NCBI GenBank assembly: GCA_017620135.1
Contig: JAFZQZ010000003.1
Coordinates: 1-46,943 of the forward strand
Direction: 5' to 3'
Source: Bacillota bacterium
GTDB taxonomy: Bacteria; Bacillota; Clostridia; Lachnospirales; Bianqueaceae
DNA: 46,943 nt
In this document: piece by piece, positions 22,131-29,826 of the stretch
Numbering within the stretch: position 1 is the first letter of the stretch
Layout of the letters: the number at the start of each line of letters is the position of its first letter
The notes under the pieces: generated by a model
Seen by the model: the letters and a program-made list of their open reading frames with translations, nothing else
Database searches by the model: none
What the model was told of the DNA's origin: nothing
Translations under genes and position numbers: made by a program

Positions 22131-23015
22131 TTATTCGAACTGCGCTTTCAGAAGATCGGCAAACTCTTCGATATAATATCCGGAGTTGTCGAGGCTCCAG
22201 AAGGCGCAGTATTTTCTTGTCACTTTTTCACCGCGCCGCATCAACGGGACGCGCACGATCGAACGGTCGAAATAGATATCGTCGCGGACGCCTTCGATGG
22301 GCAGGAACCCCCGGCCGGAAGCGATCATGAGCCGGGCTTCCGGAAGGGATCGGGCAAAAATGAATCCGCCGGAAAAACCCATATTGGCGAGGTAAAAGGC
22401 TGATTCCGATTTTTCCTGATCCGGTCCCGCCACCAGGATACAGGGCGTATTCTTCAGATCGCTGATCTCGATCGAGGGAAGCTTCGCGAACGGATGGCGG
22501 GCCGAGATCTCGACGTAAGAAGTGGCTTCCGCCAGGATCAGGTTGTTGTAATCATCATAGAAGACACGTCGCTGATCGCTGAACGCCAGGTCGATTCTAC
22601 CCGAAATCAGCCAGGAATACAGGTCTTCATGGGTGCCCTGCAGGATCGTCAGCTCGACATTCGGGTATTTCTCCGCAAAAGCCGCGATCGCCTCCTGAAA
22701 TTCTCCTCCACTGTAGGTAGCCAGGTATCCGAGCTTGAGTTCGGCGGTCTCTCCGCGGGCGATCCTGGCGGTTTCCCGGCGCAGTTGATCCAGATCGGAC
22801 AGCAGGATCAGGCTTTTCTGATAAAAGTGACTGCCTGCCGGCGTCAACAGAAAACTTCGCCCCTTGCGCTCCAGCAGCAGGACGCCGAGATCTTCCTCGA
22901 GCGCTTTGATCTGCTGCGAGATGGCAGACTGTGAAATATGACAGGATTCAGCGGCTTCTGAAAAGCTGTTGTTTTCGACGACCGCCTGAAAGTATTGGAT
23001 CTGTTTGAGAAGCAT
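22131..23015 (-). CDS. LysR family transcriptional regulator
   Basis: The 294-residue protein has the N-terminal LysR helix-turn-helix (LKQIQYFQAVVENNSFSEAAESCHISQSAISQQIKALEEDLGVLLLERKGR) followed by the effector-binding domain of periplasmic-binding-protein type (ELKLGYLATYSGGEF onward). It is divergent from the flavodoxin gene at 23130, and a 15-bp palindrome lies 19 bases before its start, fitting autoregulation. The same palindrome occurs at 20873 and 28274 next to redox genes. This marks it as the local regulator of an aldo/keto reductase, a flavodoxin and an iron alcohol dehydrogenase. CGGAGG precedes the start. The inducer is unknown. Confidence 0.94.
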   Translation of the reverse strand: MLLKQIQYFQAVVENNSFSEAAESCHISQSAISQQIKALEEDLGVLLLERKGRSFLLTPAGSHFYQKSLILLSDLDQLRRETARIARGETAELKLGYLATYSGGEFQEAIAAFAEKYPNVELTILQGTHEDLYSWLISGRIDLAFSDQRRVFYDDYNNLILAEATSYVEISARHPFAKLPSIEISDLKNTPCILVAGPDQEKSESAFYLANMGFSGGFIFARSLPEARLMIASGRGFLPIEGVRDDIYFDRSIVRVPLMRRGEKVTRKYCAFWSLDNSGYYIEEFADLLKAQFE

Positions 23016-23033
23016 CCTATCCTCCGTTTACAG

Positions 23034-23048
23034 ATAAGTTATACTTAT
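23034..23048. promoter_or_regulatory. LysR box 2
   Basis: ATAAGT-TAT-ACTTAT, between the divergent LysR and flavodoxin genes. Its centre is 31.5 bp from the centre of the flavodoxin -35 box, the same distance as for the other two boxes. Confidence 0.88.
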
Positions 23049-23069
23049 AGGAAACATCATAAACGAAAA

Positions 23070-23098
23070 TTGATTCATTAGCAAGACTCTAATACAAT
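23070..23098 (+). promoter_or_regulatory. Promoter of the flavodoxin gene
   Basis: TTGATT at 23070-23075 and TACAAT at 23093-23098 with a 17-base spacer. Confidence 0.75.
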
Positions 23099-23129
23099 AA
23101 AGGCAGAAACTGAAAAGGAGAAACACACG

Positions 23130-23648
23130 ATGGGAAAAACACTGGTGATCTATTATTCGAGAAAAGGGATGAATTATGTCAATGGAGCGATCCGTGATCT
23201 GAAAAAAGGCAATACCGAGATCGTAGCGGAATACTTCCGGGACCTCGCCGGGGCCGACCTGTTTGAGGTCGATACGGTGAACGCTTACAGCACCGACTAT
23301 ATGACCTGTACGGACGAAGCGAAACAGGAACTGCGGAAAAACGAACGTCCGCAGCTGAAACAGTATCTTAGCAGTATCGCCGCATACGATAACATCGTCG
23401 TAGCGGGGCCGTGCTGGTGGGGCACCTATCCCATGGCGGTTTTCTCACAGCTGGAAAAACTGGACTTTTCCGGAAAGAAAGTCTTTCCGGTCATGACGCA
23501 TGAAGGATCGGGGCTTGCCGGAGCGCCGGCCGCGCTGAAAAAGCACTGCAAAGGGGCAAGCGTGGGACAGGGATTGGCGATCCATGGCGCGGACGCAGCG
23601 AGTTCGAAATCGATCATTACCGCATATGCAAAAGCAAATCTGAAATGA
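23130..23648 (+). CDS. Flavodoxin family protein
   Basis: The 172-residue protein starts KTLVIYYSRKGMNY, a phosphate-binding loop for FMN resembling the S-R-x-G/T-N loop of flavodoxins of the Flavodoxin_4 type. PCWWGTYPMAVFSQLEKLDFSGKKVFPVMTHEGSG matches the later FMN-contact and core strands. Length is slightly above a minimal flavodoxin, as for this subgroup. It probably carries electrons for, or reduces, small substrates. GAAAAGGAG lies upstream. It is divergent from lysR and controlled through box 2. The neighbouring Fe-S aldo/keto reductase could be its electron partner, which is inference. Confidence 0.9.
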   Translation: MGKTLVIYYSRKGMNYVNGAIRDLKKGNTEIVAEYFRDLAGADLFEVDTVNAYSTDYMTCTDEAKQELRKNERPQLKQYLSSIAAYDNIVVAGPCWWGTYPMAVFSQLEKLDFSGKKVFPVMTHEGSGLAGAPAALKKHCKGASVGQGLAIHGADAASSKSIITAYAKANLK

Positions 23649-23685
23649 AGATCGATGCTTTGCTCGACAGACTGAATATGCCGGC

Positions 23686-24963
23686 TTACGGCCGCAGATA
23701 AGGGGCGCCGTCTGTCTTTTTCAGCTCTTCAAAATCGACGCCAAAGTCGGCAGGGGCAGCTCCCGTAGAGGTCGCAAACTGATCCGGAAACTGCATGTTT
23801 TGATAGACATGATCCCAGCCGATATCGGCCTCTACGACAGGCGGCACGCCGTATCCGAATGAATTCGTATAAAAAGAGTTCACTCCGCGGATCGCTTCAG
23901 ACTGTAGATTGCTGACCTTCTGATTTGTCTCGGCGTTGCTTTGGAACATCTGATGCATCACCGCGTTTTCATAGTTCGAAGTATTCTGGATGATCTGCTG
24001 TTTTCTGTCCCAGGAAGCCATCTGCTGCTGATTCATCTGGCTTAATGCCTGATTGACGATCGCGTCGTCCTGCTGCTGTTGCTGGAACAGCAGCTTCCAG
24101 AGCCGATCCCTTTCCTGCTCGAACAGAGGAAGGACTTTTATGCTTTCGCGGATCCTGTCATGGTTTTTCACGACGTCCGGGAATTGTGCCTCCGGGGCAC
24201 ATGTTTCAAGAATGTACTGTACGGTCCAGAGCAGTTTAGGCTGAGGCGCCGGGATCTGAGGTTCGGCCAGTCCGGCCACTAAACCGGCAAATCTTCCGTT
24301 CGCAGCAAGAGAGGAGGCCAGATTCATTTTTCTTGCCTGTGACTGCAAAGCCATCTGATACAGCATCTGTTCCGTCTGTGAGACAGGCTGATAAGCGTAG
24401 GTAACAAGCGTTTCGACCTGTTTGCACCAATGCTGTCCGTTTCTGTCGGCAAAAGAGGCGGTTATTTTGTACCATTCGGATCCGGGTTCAAGCATTCCGG
24501 CGTTGATCGATTCGGCGGCTCGTTTCTGTCCAAGGCTGATGGCCCAGGCATCCGGCTCGTTTTCTTCCGAAAGGATCTGAAGGTTTTCTGCCTCAGATTG
24601 ATTCTGCTGCAGGACGGAGCCGCAGATCATCTGAGCGCTTTGAAAGGAAAGTCTGATCACCCTGTCCTGCATCTGTCCCTGCCACTGTGCGTTTTGAGGC
24701 GTAGGATCAAGGTGTTTGAAAGCTCGCGTTCCCGTAAAGATGATCGAAGCATCTTCTTCCGGGGAACGGTACATGACCTGCACCGTCAGCGGGCAAAGAA
24801 GATTCGCTTCCCGCTCCGGAGCGTTGGTGGTCACTTTCCATCCTTCCGGAATATAGCTCTCTACCAGCGCATGTCCGGCGTAAAGTCCGATCGAAGTTTG
24901 AATCTCGGAAACGGTGCCCTGACCGATCTGAACACCATCCGAGCCAGGAATAGAATTATTCAT
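23686..24963 (-). CDS. Glutamine-rich protein of unknown function
   Basis: The 425-residue protein has no signal peptide. The first 200 residues look beta-rich (GWKVTTNAPEREANLLCPLTVQVMYRSPEEDASIIFTG). The centre carries helices and a glutamine run (about 290-320, LFQQQQQDDAIVNQALSQMNQQQM). The C-terminal 80 residues have a Tyr/Phe/Gly-rich low-complexity part. I do not recognise a family. AGGAGG six bases upstream supports the start. The LOG gene lies 18 bases upstream on the same strand, so both are probably in one operon. Confidence 0.8.
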   Translation of the reverse strand: MNNSIPGSDGVQIGQGTVSEIQTSIGLYAGHALVESYIPEGWKVTTNAPEREANLLCPLTVQVMYRSPEEDASIIFTGTRAFKHLDPTPQNAQWQGQMQDRVIRLSFQSAQMICGSVLQQNQSEAENLQILSEENEPDAWAISLGQKRAAESINAGMLEPGSEWYKITASFADRNGQHWCKQVETLVTYAYQPVSQTEQMLYQMALQSQARKMNLASSLAANGRFAGLVAGLAEPQIPAPQPKLLWTVQYILETCAPEAQFPDVVKNHDRIRESIKVLPLFEQERDRLWKLLFQQQQQDDAIVNQALSQMNQQQMASWDRKQQIIQNTSNYENAVMHQMFQSNAETNQKVSNLQSEAIRGVNSFYTNSFGYGVPPVVEADIGWDHVYQNMQFPDQFATSTGAAPADFGVDFEELKKTDGAPYLRP

Positions 24964-24981
24964 GGCTGCCTCCTTCTAAAG

Positions 24982-25530
24982 TCATGGACACAGGTCAGTA
25001 CCTTCCAGCAGCTGAGCGATCTCTTCCAGCCGCTCCGCAAACAGGATTTCAGAAAAGTACTCGGTCCGTCCGAAGCCGTGCTGAAGGATGTTGGAAAGAA
25101 CAGCCTTCATCGGTTCATAGTAACCTTTCATATTATAAAAGATGACCGGACCTTGAAGGATCTTCAGGCTTCGCAGCGAGATGATCTCCGTCATTTCGTC
25201 CAGGGTCCCGATCCCTCCGGGCAACGCGATAAACGCGTCGGCAAGCTCGATCATCTTCGATTTGCGCTGGGCCATGGTCTCGGTTTCGATCAGCGTCGTG
25301 ACGCCGCGATGGATCCGTCCCTGGATCTCCGCCACGTTCGGGACGACGCCGGTCACGCGGCCTCCCGCTGATAGGACGCCATCCGCGACGGCGCCCATGA
25401 GACCCGTGTTGGAACCGCCATAGACGAGCTCATGTCCGTGTGTGCCCATCCACTCGCCAAGCTCCCGGGCTGTCTGTACATAAAACGGATCGTTTCCGGG
25501 CGTAGACCCGCAGTATACGGCAATTTTCAT
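24982..25530 (-). CDS. LOG family protein (nucleotide 5'-monophosphate phosphoribohydrolase)
   Basis: The 182-residue protein has the two marks of the LOG/TIGR00730 family: YGGSNTGLMG (37-46) and the active-site motif PGGIGTLDEMTE (104-115), with an arginine (R89) just before. Members hydrolyse cytokinin-riboside or ordinary nucleoside monophosphates such as AMP to the free base and ribose 5-phosphate. In bacteria the physiological substrate is rarely certain. AGGAGA lies before the start, and a TATAAT-like box on the minus strand is visible near 25583-25588. The downstream glutamine-rich gene follows after 18 bases. Confidence 0.92.
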   Translation of the reverse strand: MKIAVYCGSTPGNDPFYVQTARELGEWMGTHGHELVYGGSNTGLMGAVADGVLSAGGRVTGVVPNVAEIQGRIHRGVTTLIETETMAQRKSKMIELADAFIALPGGIGTLDEMTEIISLRSLKILQGPVIFYNMKGYYEPMKAVLSNILQHGFGRTEYFSEILFAERLEEIAQLLEGTDLCP

Positions 25531-25636
25531 AGCTCTTGGTCTCCTTTCGCGGCGATGGCCGCAGATCAGATTCGTTGTCAGCTATTATACCATATTTTTA
25601 CAGGAACAGAAGATAACAAAAACAGGAGGATATATT

Positions 25637-25699
25637 ATGCAAACACGTAAACTTGGACAGACCGGATGGGATATCTCAAAGAAGGACAACTTACAATAA
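25637..25699 (+). pseudogene. Truncated aldo/keto reductase start
   Basis: AGGAGG precedes an ATG that encodes MQTRKLGQTGWDISKKDNLQ and a stop. The first 14 residues are the standard beginning of many aldo/keto reductases (M-x-x-R-x-L-G-x-T-G-x-x-I-S). Everything after is missing, so this is the 5' stub of a deleted gene. In the rest of this gap (25531-25863) I see a small hairpin (AAAACCT / AGGTTTT, 25721-25742) and the long hairpin at 25788. Confidence 0.65.
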
Positions 25700-25787
25700 T
25701 TCCTTATAGACGTCTAGAGGAAAACCTGTGAGAGGAGGTTTTTGATGCTTTTGGGGCGTTTAACTTGTTTTTGTAGTGAAAATGCAA

Positions 25788-25834
25788 TATCCCCCCAAAA
25801 AGGGTTGGAGGTCCCTAACCCTTTGGGGGGGATA
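25788..25834. terminator. Long G/C-tract hairpin, possible terminator
   Basis: TATCCCCCC pairs with GGGGGGATA and, inside, AGGGTT pairs with AACCCT, leaving a 10-base loop. It lies 30 bases beyond the stop of the minus-strand aldo/keto reductase. A clear U-tract is absent, so its role as a terminator is plausible but not certain. Confidence 0.6.
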
Positions 25835-25863
25835 AAGAAAAATGTGAGGATTAACCCGATCTA

Positions 25864-26988
25864 TTATTCCAGAGCCGCTGCGCATTCCTGAAGCAGAGTA
25901 ATGATCGGCAGATGCTGCGGGCACGCGGCTTCACACTGACCGCACTGCAGACAGTCGGAAGCTTTTCCGTGGTTCCTGGTCATGAAGCCATAGGAACGCT
26001 TCGCGCCGTTTAGATCGTTATACATCAGCTGCGTATTACGCGCGCTGAAGATATTCGGGATCTGAATGTTCATCGGGCAGCCTTCCACACAATAGCGGCA
26101 GCCGGTGCACTTGATGGAATCCACTGCAGCGATCGCAGCTTTCGCCTGCTTCAGGACGGCGTGTTCCTCGGAAGAAAGCGGTTGGAAGTTCTTCATATAG
26201 CTCAGGTTATCTTCCATCTGAGCGATGTTCGACATGCCGGAAAGGACCGTAATGATCCCATCCATGCCGGCAACGAACCGGATCGCCCAGGATGCGGGGG
26301 AGAGATCGGGGCGGGATGCTTTGAAGATCGCCTGCACGCTGGGAATAGGATTGGCCAGTGCGCCGCCTTTGATCGGCTCCATAACTGTGATCGGCTTATT
26401 ATGTTTTCTGGCGACCTCATAGCAGGCACCTGACTGGATCCGCTCATCTTCCCAGTCTGCGTAGTTCAGCTGAAGCTGGATGAAATCCACGTCCGGATGT
26501 TCATAGAGGATCTGCTCCAGAAGTTCGGCGCTTCCGTGGAAGCTGAAGCCATAGTTTTTGATCAGTCCGGCCGCCTTCTTTTCCTTCACGAAATCCCAGA
26601 TATGATATTCGTCAAACTTTCTGTAGTTGTTTGGCATCAGGCCGTGAAGCAGATAGAAATCGAAATAACCGGCGCCGGTACGTTCCAGGCTGGTGTAAAA
26701 CTGCTGCTTGCAGCTTTCCTCATCGTGACACTGTTCCCAGGCGTTGATCTTTGTGCACAGAGTGAAGCTCTCACGGGGATACCGTTCCACGACCGCCTTC
26801 CTGAATGCTTCCTCCGAACGGCCCATATCATAGACGTATGCCGTATCAAAGTAGGTGCCGCCGGCCGCGAGGAACAGATCCACCATTTTCTTGACCTGTT
26901 CGATATCCGTCGAACCGTCTGCGTTCTTGGGCAGCCGCATCAGGCCGAAGCCCAGTTTAAAAATGTCTTTTCCAAGATACTCGCTCAT
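25864..26988 (-). CDS. Aldo/keto reductase with C-terminal 4Fe-4S ferredoxin domain (second copy)
   Basis: The 374-residue protein is a relative of the enzyme at 20967. The barrel has YFDTAYVYDMG (the D and Y of the catalytic tetrad), a lysine in LCTKINA and the histidine of FYLLHG. The C-terminal ferredoxin domain has C294, C297, C300, C304 and C346, C349, C352, C356. The carbonyl substrate is unknown. GAAGGAG precedes the start. It lies 21 bases downstream of the iron alcohol dehydrogenase on the same strand, and the two are probably cotranscribed from the LysR-box promoter at 28224-28252. Confidence 0.93.
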   Translation of the reverse strand: MSEYLGKDIFKLGFGLMRLPKNADGSTDIEQVKKMVDLFLAAGGTYFDTAYVYDMGRSEEAFRKAVVERYPRESFTLCTKINAWEQCHDEESCKQQFYTSLERTGAGYFDFYLLHGLMPNNYRKFDEYHIWDFVKEKKAAGLIKNYGFSFHGSAELLEQILYEHPDVDFIQLQLNYADWEDERIQSGACYEVARKHNKPITVMEPIKGGALANPIPSVQAIFKASRPDLSPASWAIRFVAGMDGIITVLSGMSNIAQMEDNLSYMKNFQPLSSEEHAVLKQAKAAIAAVDSIKCTGCRYCVEGCPMNIQIPNIFSARNTQLMYNDLNGAKRSYGFMTRNHGKASDCLQCGQCEAACPQHLPIITLLQECAAALE

Positions 26989-27009
26989 TTGAAAAACTCC
27001 TTCCTATTC

Positions 27010-28182
27010 TTATAGACACATCCTGTAGATATTGACGATGTCTTCCTTCTTCAGGTTCTTGAAGCTGTACAGCTCACCACCGCGGCAGGCAGCCTGCGCC
27101 ATCTTCTCGAAGTTTTCCTCACCGATCCCCAGCGAGGACAGGTGGCTCTCCAGGCCAAGCGTTTTGAAGCAGAAATCAGCCAATGCATCGATCGCTTTTC
27201 TTGCGTCGCTCATCACATCGTCCGTCGCTTCGATCCCCATCACCCGGACGCCAAACTGCCGGATCTTCGGGGCAGTATTTTCATCAAGAATATAGGCGAG
27301 CCAGCGGGGAGTGAGGATGGCAAGCCCCAATCCGTGTGTAATGTCATAGTAAGCGGACAGCTCGTGTTCCATCGCGTGGCAGGCGGTCATCTGCCTCACG
27401 CCGCAGTACAGGAAATCGTTCAGTGCCCAGGAGGACGCCCACATAAGGTTGGCGCGAGCTTCGTAGTTGTCCGGCTCAGCGATCGCGACCGGCGCGTACT
27501 TGACGACGGTCTTCAGCACTTCTTCCTGGATCCGCTCCAGCATATCCATCTGAGGCTGGTTGCTGAAATATGCTACATCAAAGATATGAGACATGATATC
27601 GAAACTGCCGCATGCCGTCTGGTACGCCGGAACCGTAAATGTCAGTTCTGGGTCCTCAAAGGTGACCTTCGGCCGGCAGATCGGGCTTCCGATCCCGCTC
27701 TTGATATTCAGGTCCATATTGCTGATCACGGCGCCGGTATCCATCTCGGAACCTGTAGCGGCGATCGTGACCACCGTTACGATAGGAAGCGCCTCGGTGT
27801 AGCTGACTTTGTGTTCGACCAGATCCCACACATTATCGGAAGAGGACAGGGTCGTTGCCGCGATCCCTTTCGCACAGTCGATCGTCGAACCGCCGCCTAC
27901 TGCCAAAATCACTTCGACATCGTTTTCGCGGCAGATCGCCACGCCTTTGTTTACTGTCGTATGGCGAGGATTCGGTTCAACGCCGGGAAGCTCGAAAACG
28001 GTCAGTCCGGCACCGGTCATCAGTCCCATCAGCTTATCATACAGCCCGTTTCTTTTGATAGAACCGCCGCCGTAGACCATAAGCACACGAGTCCCGAAAT
28101 TCTTCAGTTCCTCCGGAAGATGCTCCAGCTGGTTCCTTCCAAAGAGAACTTTCGTAGGGTTCTGAAAGGTAAAATCATTCAT
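27010..28182 (-). CDS. Iron-containing alcohol dehydrogenase (butanol dehydrogenase/YqhD type)
   Basis: The 390-residue enzyme should reduce aldehydes to alcohols with NAD(P)H. The nucleotide-binding motif GGGSTID is at 96-102. The metal ligands expected for the family are D195, H199, H269 and H283, in GSFDIMSH, TACHAMEH and ITHGLG. Length and order fit the butanol dehydrogenase/YqhD branch. AAGGAGG lies before the start. It heads a two-gene operon with a 4Fe-4S aldo/keto reductase. A promoter with a LysR box at the standard distance lies upstream, so it is probably induced by the LysR protein at 22131. Confidence 0.93.
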   Translation of the reverse strand: MNDFTFQNPTKVLFGRNQLEHLPEELKNFGTRVLMVYGGGSIKRNGLYDKLMGLMTGAGLTVFELPGVEPNPRHTTVNKGVAICRENDVEVILAVGGGSTIDCAKGIAATTLSSSDNVWDLVEHKVSYTEALPIVTVVTIAATGSEMDTGAVISNMDLNIKSGIGSPICRPKVTFEDPELTFTVPAYQTACGSFDIMSHIFDVAYFSNQPQMDMLERIQEEVLKTVVKYAPVAIAEPDNYEARANLMWASSWALNDFLYCGVRQMTACHAMEHELSAYYDITHGLGLAILTPRWLAYILDENTAPKIRQFGVRVMGIEATDDVMSDARKAIDALADFCFKTLGLESHLSSLGIGEENFEKMAQAACRGGELYSFKNLKKEDIVNIYRMCL

Positions 28183-28223
28183 AAAATACGTCCCTCCTTA
28201 TCAGCACGATTCAGTCTTGGATA

Positions 28224-28252
28224 AGTATAGCCAATAAGAAAGGACGAATCAA
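28224..28252 (-). promoter_or_regulatory. Promoter of the alcohol dehydrogenase operon
   Basis: On the minus strand, TTGATT (28247-28252) and TATACT (28224-28229) with a 17-base spacer. The -35 box is identical to that of the flavodoxin promoter. Confidence 0.78.
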
Positions 28253-28273
28253 TCTGGTTTTCTATGGACATTG

Positions 28274-28288
28274 ATAAGTAAAACTTAT
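28274..28288. promoter_or_regulatory. LysR box 3
   Basis: ATAAGT-AAA-ACTTAT, centred 31.5 bp from the centre of the -35 box of the alcohol dehydrogenase promoter, exactly as in the other two regulon members. On the other side it touches the -35 box of the divergent flavoprotein gene. Confidence 0.87.
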
Positions 28289-28316
28289 TTTACGGAGGGA
28301 TGGTTTATGATATACT
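28288..28316 (+). promoter_or_regulatory. Promoter of the flavoprotein gene
   Basis: TTTTAC at 28288-28293 and TATACT at 28311-28316 with a 17-base spacer, continuing TTGTCCCGG. The same string of elements (TTTTAC, 17 bases, TATACTTGTCCC) recurs before the old-yellow-enzyme gene at 29767-29795. Confidence 0.65.
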
Positions 28317-28344
28317 TGTCCCGGAAAAAGATAGGAGGCATCAG

Positions 28345-29505
28345 ATGAAAACAGTGTTGATCGCCGGAGCCGGGCATGTGGGGCTCGCTGCTGCCCAGGC
28401 TTTCGCGAAGGCCGGGTGGAATGTACACATATTTGATGTGATGGATGAAGCGGGCGTGATCGCCAGGTATTCCTGGGCAGACTGTATCGAGCTTTCTGCC
28501 GTGAAGGCTTTAGGACTTCCTGTACCGCAGGCTGTCGGCAGGGACGTAAGCGGGGAACTGGTCAAGGCTACGCCGGATCCGGACAGTACGGGCGTTTTTC
28601 AGAGCCGGAAGAGTTCCGGAGATCTGTATCTGATCGACCGCGGCGGACTGACCCGCTGGCAGTTGGAGAAGGTAAAGGCGCTTGGGGTTCAGCTGCATTT
28701 TTTAAGCAAAGTCAACCGGTTGGATGGGAGACTGGGCCCCCGACTGGAAGATATCAAAGTTACCGGTTTTTCGGTACTGGAAGATGGAGAAGAAAAGACC
28801 TATGAAGCAGACCTGGTGATCGACGCAACCGGCATCGACGCGGTCCTGCGCAGACAGCTCCTGCCGGAAGCGATCGCGGCAAAAACGGATGTGCCGCAGT
28901 TTTCTTCCTTCAAATCGGTGAGGCGGACAAGAGGAAGCATGACACCCGGGGAGATGCATTTTCCTTTCCAGTATATGGGCCATTGCCAGATGGAAGGCGT
29001 GCGGGGGTATACCTGGATGTCACGCCTCAGTGCGGACGTCGTGGACCTGGGTTGTTGTGTGGAGGTGTTCGAGCCGGATGGCGGCGAGACCGCACGGAAG
29101 ATCGGTCTGGAAGGGATCGCGGCGTTTCCACAGATGGCCGAAGGCACAGTTCTGGCGGAAGGTGCCGGCGTGATGCCCTGCGGCGACCCGCCGGCGGCTT
29201 TTGTGGCCGGAGGATTCGCGGCACTGGGCGACAGCGCAGTCATGACGAATGAAGGCGGTCTGGGAATCACCGGCGGGATCGTGACCGGGGCTCATTTAGT
29301 GGAGAATGTTTCAGAAACAGGTAATTGCTCGATCAAATCCCTCTGGCCGGTCGCTCATCGCTGGTATACACAGAAGGAAACCACGATCTTGAGAGCACGC
29401 GGCGAGGAGAGCCTGGCAAAGCTTTTCGAATCCTATCCCGCCACCTGGGACGCACGTCAGTTTGATGAATGGTACCGCGAATTTCCTGAACTGAAAAAGG
29501 ATTGA
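28345..29505 (+). CDS. Geranylgeranyl-reductase-like FAD oxidoreductase
   Basis: The 386-residue protein begins with a dinucleotide-binding fold, VLIAGAGHVGLAAAQAFAKAGWNVHIFD. The second FAD contact is the block FAALGDSAVMTNEGGLGITGGIVTGAHL (about 303-330). The central VIDATG motif is also present. This layout is that of the geranylgeranyl reductase/hydroxylase group of flavoproteins, which reduce or oxidise lipid-like or aromatic substrates. The exact reaction is unknown. I start at 28345, six bases after AGGAGG; an in-frame ATG at 28300 lies upstream of the -10 box. It is divergent from the alcohol dehydrogenase. The 67-bp repeat begins at its stop codon. Confidence 0.82.
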   Translation: MKTVLIAGAGHVGLAAAQAFAKAGWNVHIFDVMDEAGVIARYSWADCIELSAVKALGLPVPQAVGRDVSGELVKATPDPDSTGVFQSRKSSGDLYLIDRGGLTRWQLEKVKALGVQLHFLSKVNRLDGRLGPRLEDIKVTGFSVLEDGEEKTYEADLVIDATGIDAVLRRQLLPEAIAAKTDVPQFSSFKSVRRTRGSMTPGEMHFPFQYMGHCQMEGVRGYTWMSRLSADVVDLGCCVEVFEPDGGETARKIGLEGIAAFPQMAEGTVLAEGAGVMPCGDPPAAFVAGGFAALGDSAVMTNEGGLGITGGIVTGAHLVENVSETGNCSIKSLWPVAHRWYTQKETTILRARGEESLAKLFESYPATWDARQFDEWYREFPELKKD

Positions 29506-29571
29506 CTTTTTTTATATATGCATTTTTTATCCCTTTTTCCCTGCATCATCAGGACGTGAAGGGTTACGAAT
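29505..29571 (+). repeat. 67-bp interspersed repeat, copy 2
   Basis: Nearly the same sequence as 9197-9263 and the same length. It begins at the last base of the flavoprotein stop codon. It is the first part of a larger cluster of related motifs reaching to about 29710. Confidence 0.85.
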
Positions 29572-29710
29572 TTTCATATATGCAATCGTTGTCCCACTTT
29601 TTTTGATTTTCACGAGAAAAGTGGGATCATAATTGCATATAGAAAAATTCTTGTCCCCCTGACTGTTGGCTTGAAGCTCAAAAAGGGACAATAAATCGAG
29701 TATTTTGCAT
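29571..29710. repeat. Cluster of inverted copies of the CATATATGCA...TTGTCCC motif
   Basis: TTTTCATATATGCAATCG followed by TTGTCCCACTTTT (29571-29601) is inverted at 29617-29646, giving arms of about 30 bp around a 15-base loop. Further out, AAAAAGGGACAATAAA...TTTTGCAT (29680-29710) is an inverted version of the opening of the 67-bp repeat. The whole 29505-29710 stretch is therefore a nested palindromic cluster. It holds no gene. Confidence 0.75.
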
Positions 29711-29766
29711 TTCTTAGTCCATCGCATGATATCCATGGGTCTTTGGACGTGCGAGGATTTGATCTA

Positions 29767-29795
29767 TTTTACTGAGGACCAGTCTGTGGTATACT
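29767..29795 (+). promoter_or_regulatory. Promoter of the old-yellow-enzyme gene
   Basis: TTTTAC at 29767-29772 and TATACT at 29790-29795 with a 17-base spacer, continuing TTGTCCCAGGAAAAG, almost the same as the promoter at 28288-28316. This suggests shared control of the two flavoenzymes. Confidence 0.65.
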
Positions 29796-29826
29796 TGTCC
29801 CAGGAAAAGAAGAAAGGAGCCTTCCT

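Noticed and set aside
25744..25886. Small open frame after GAGGAGG (starts MLLGRLTCFCSE)
   Set aside because: It runs through the C6/G6 hairpin and into the antisense of the aldo/keto reductase end; composition is not protein-like.
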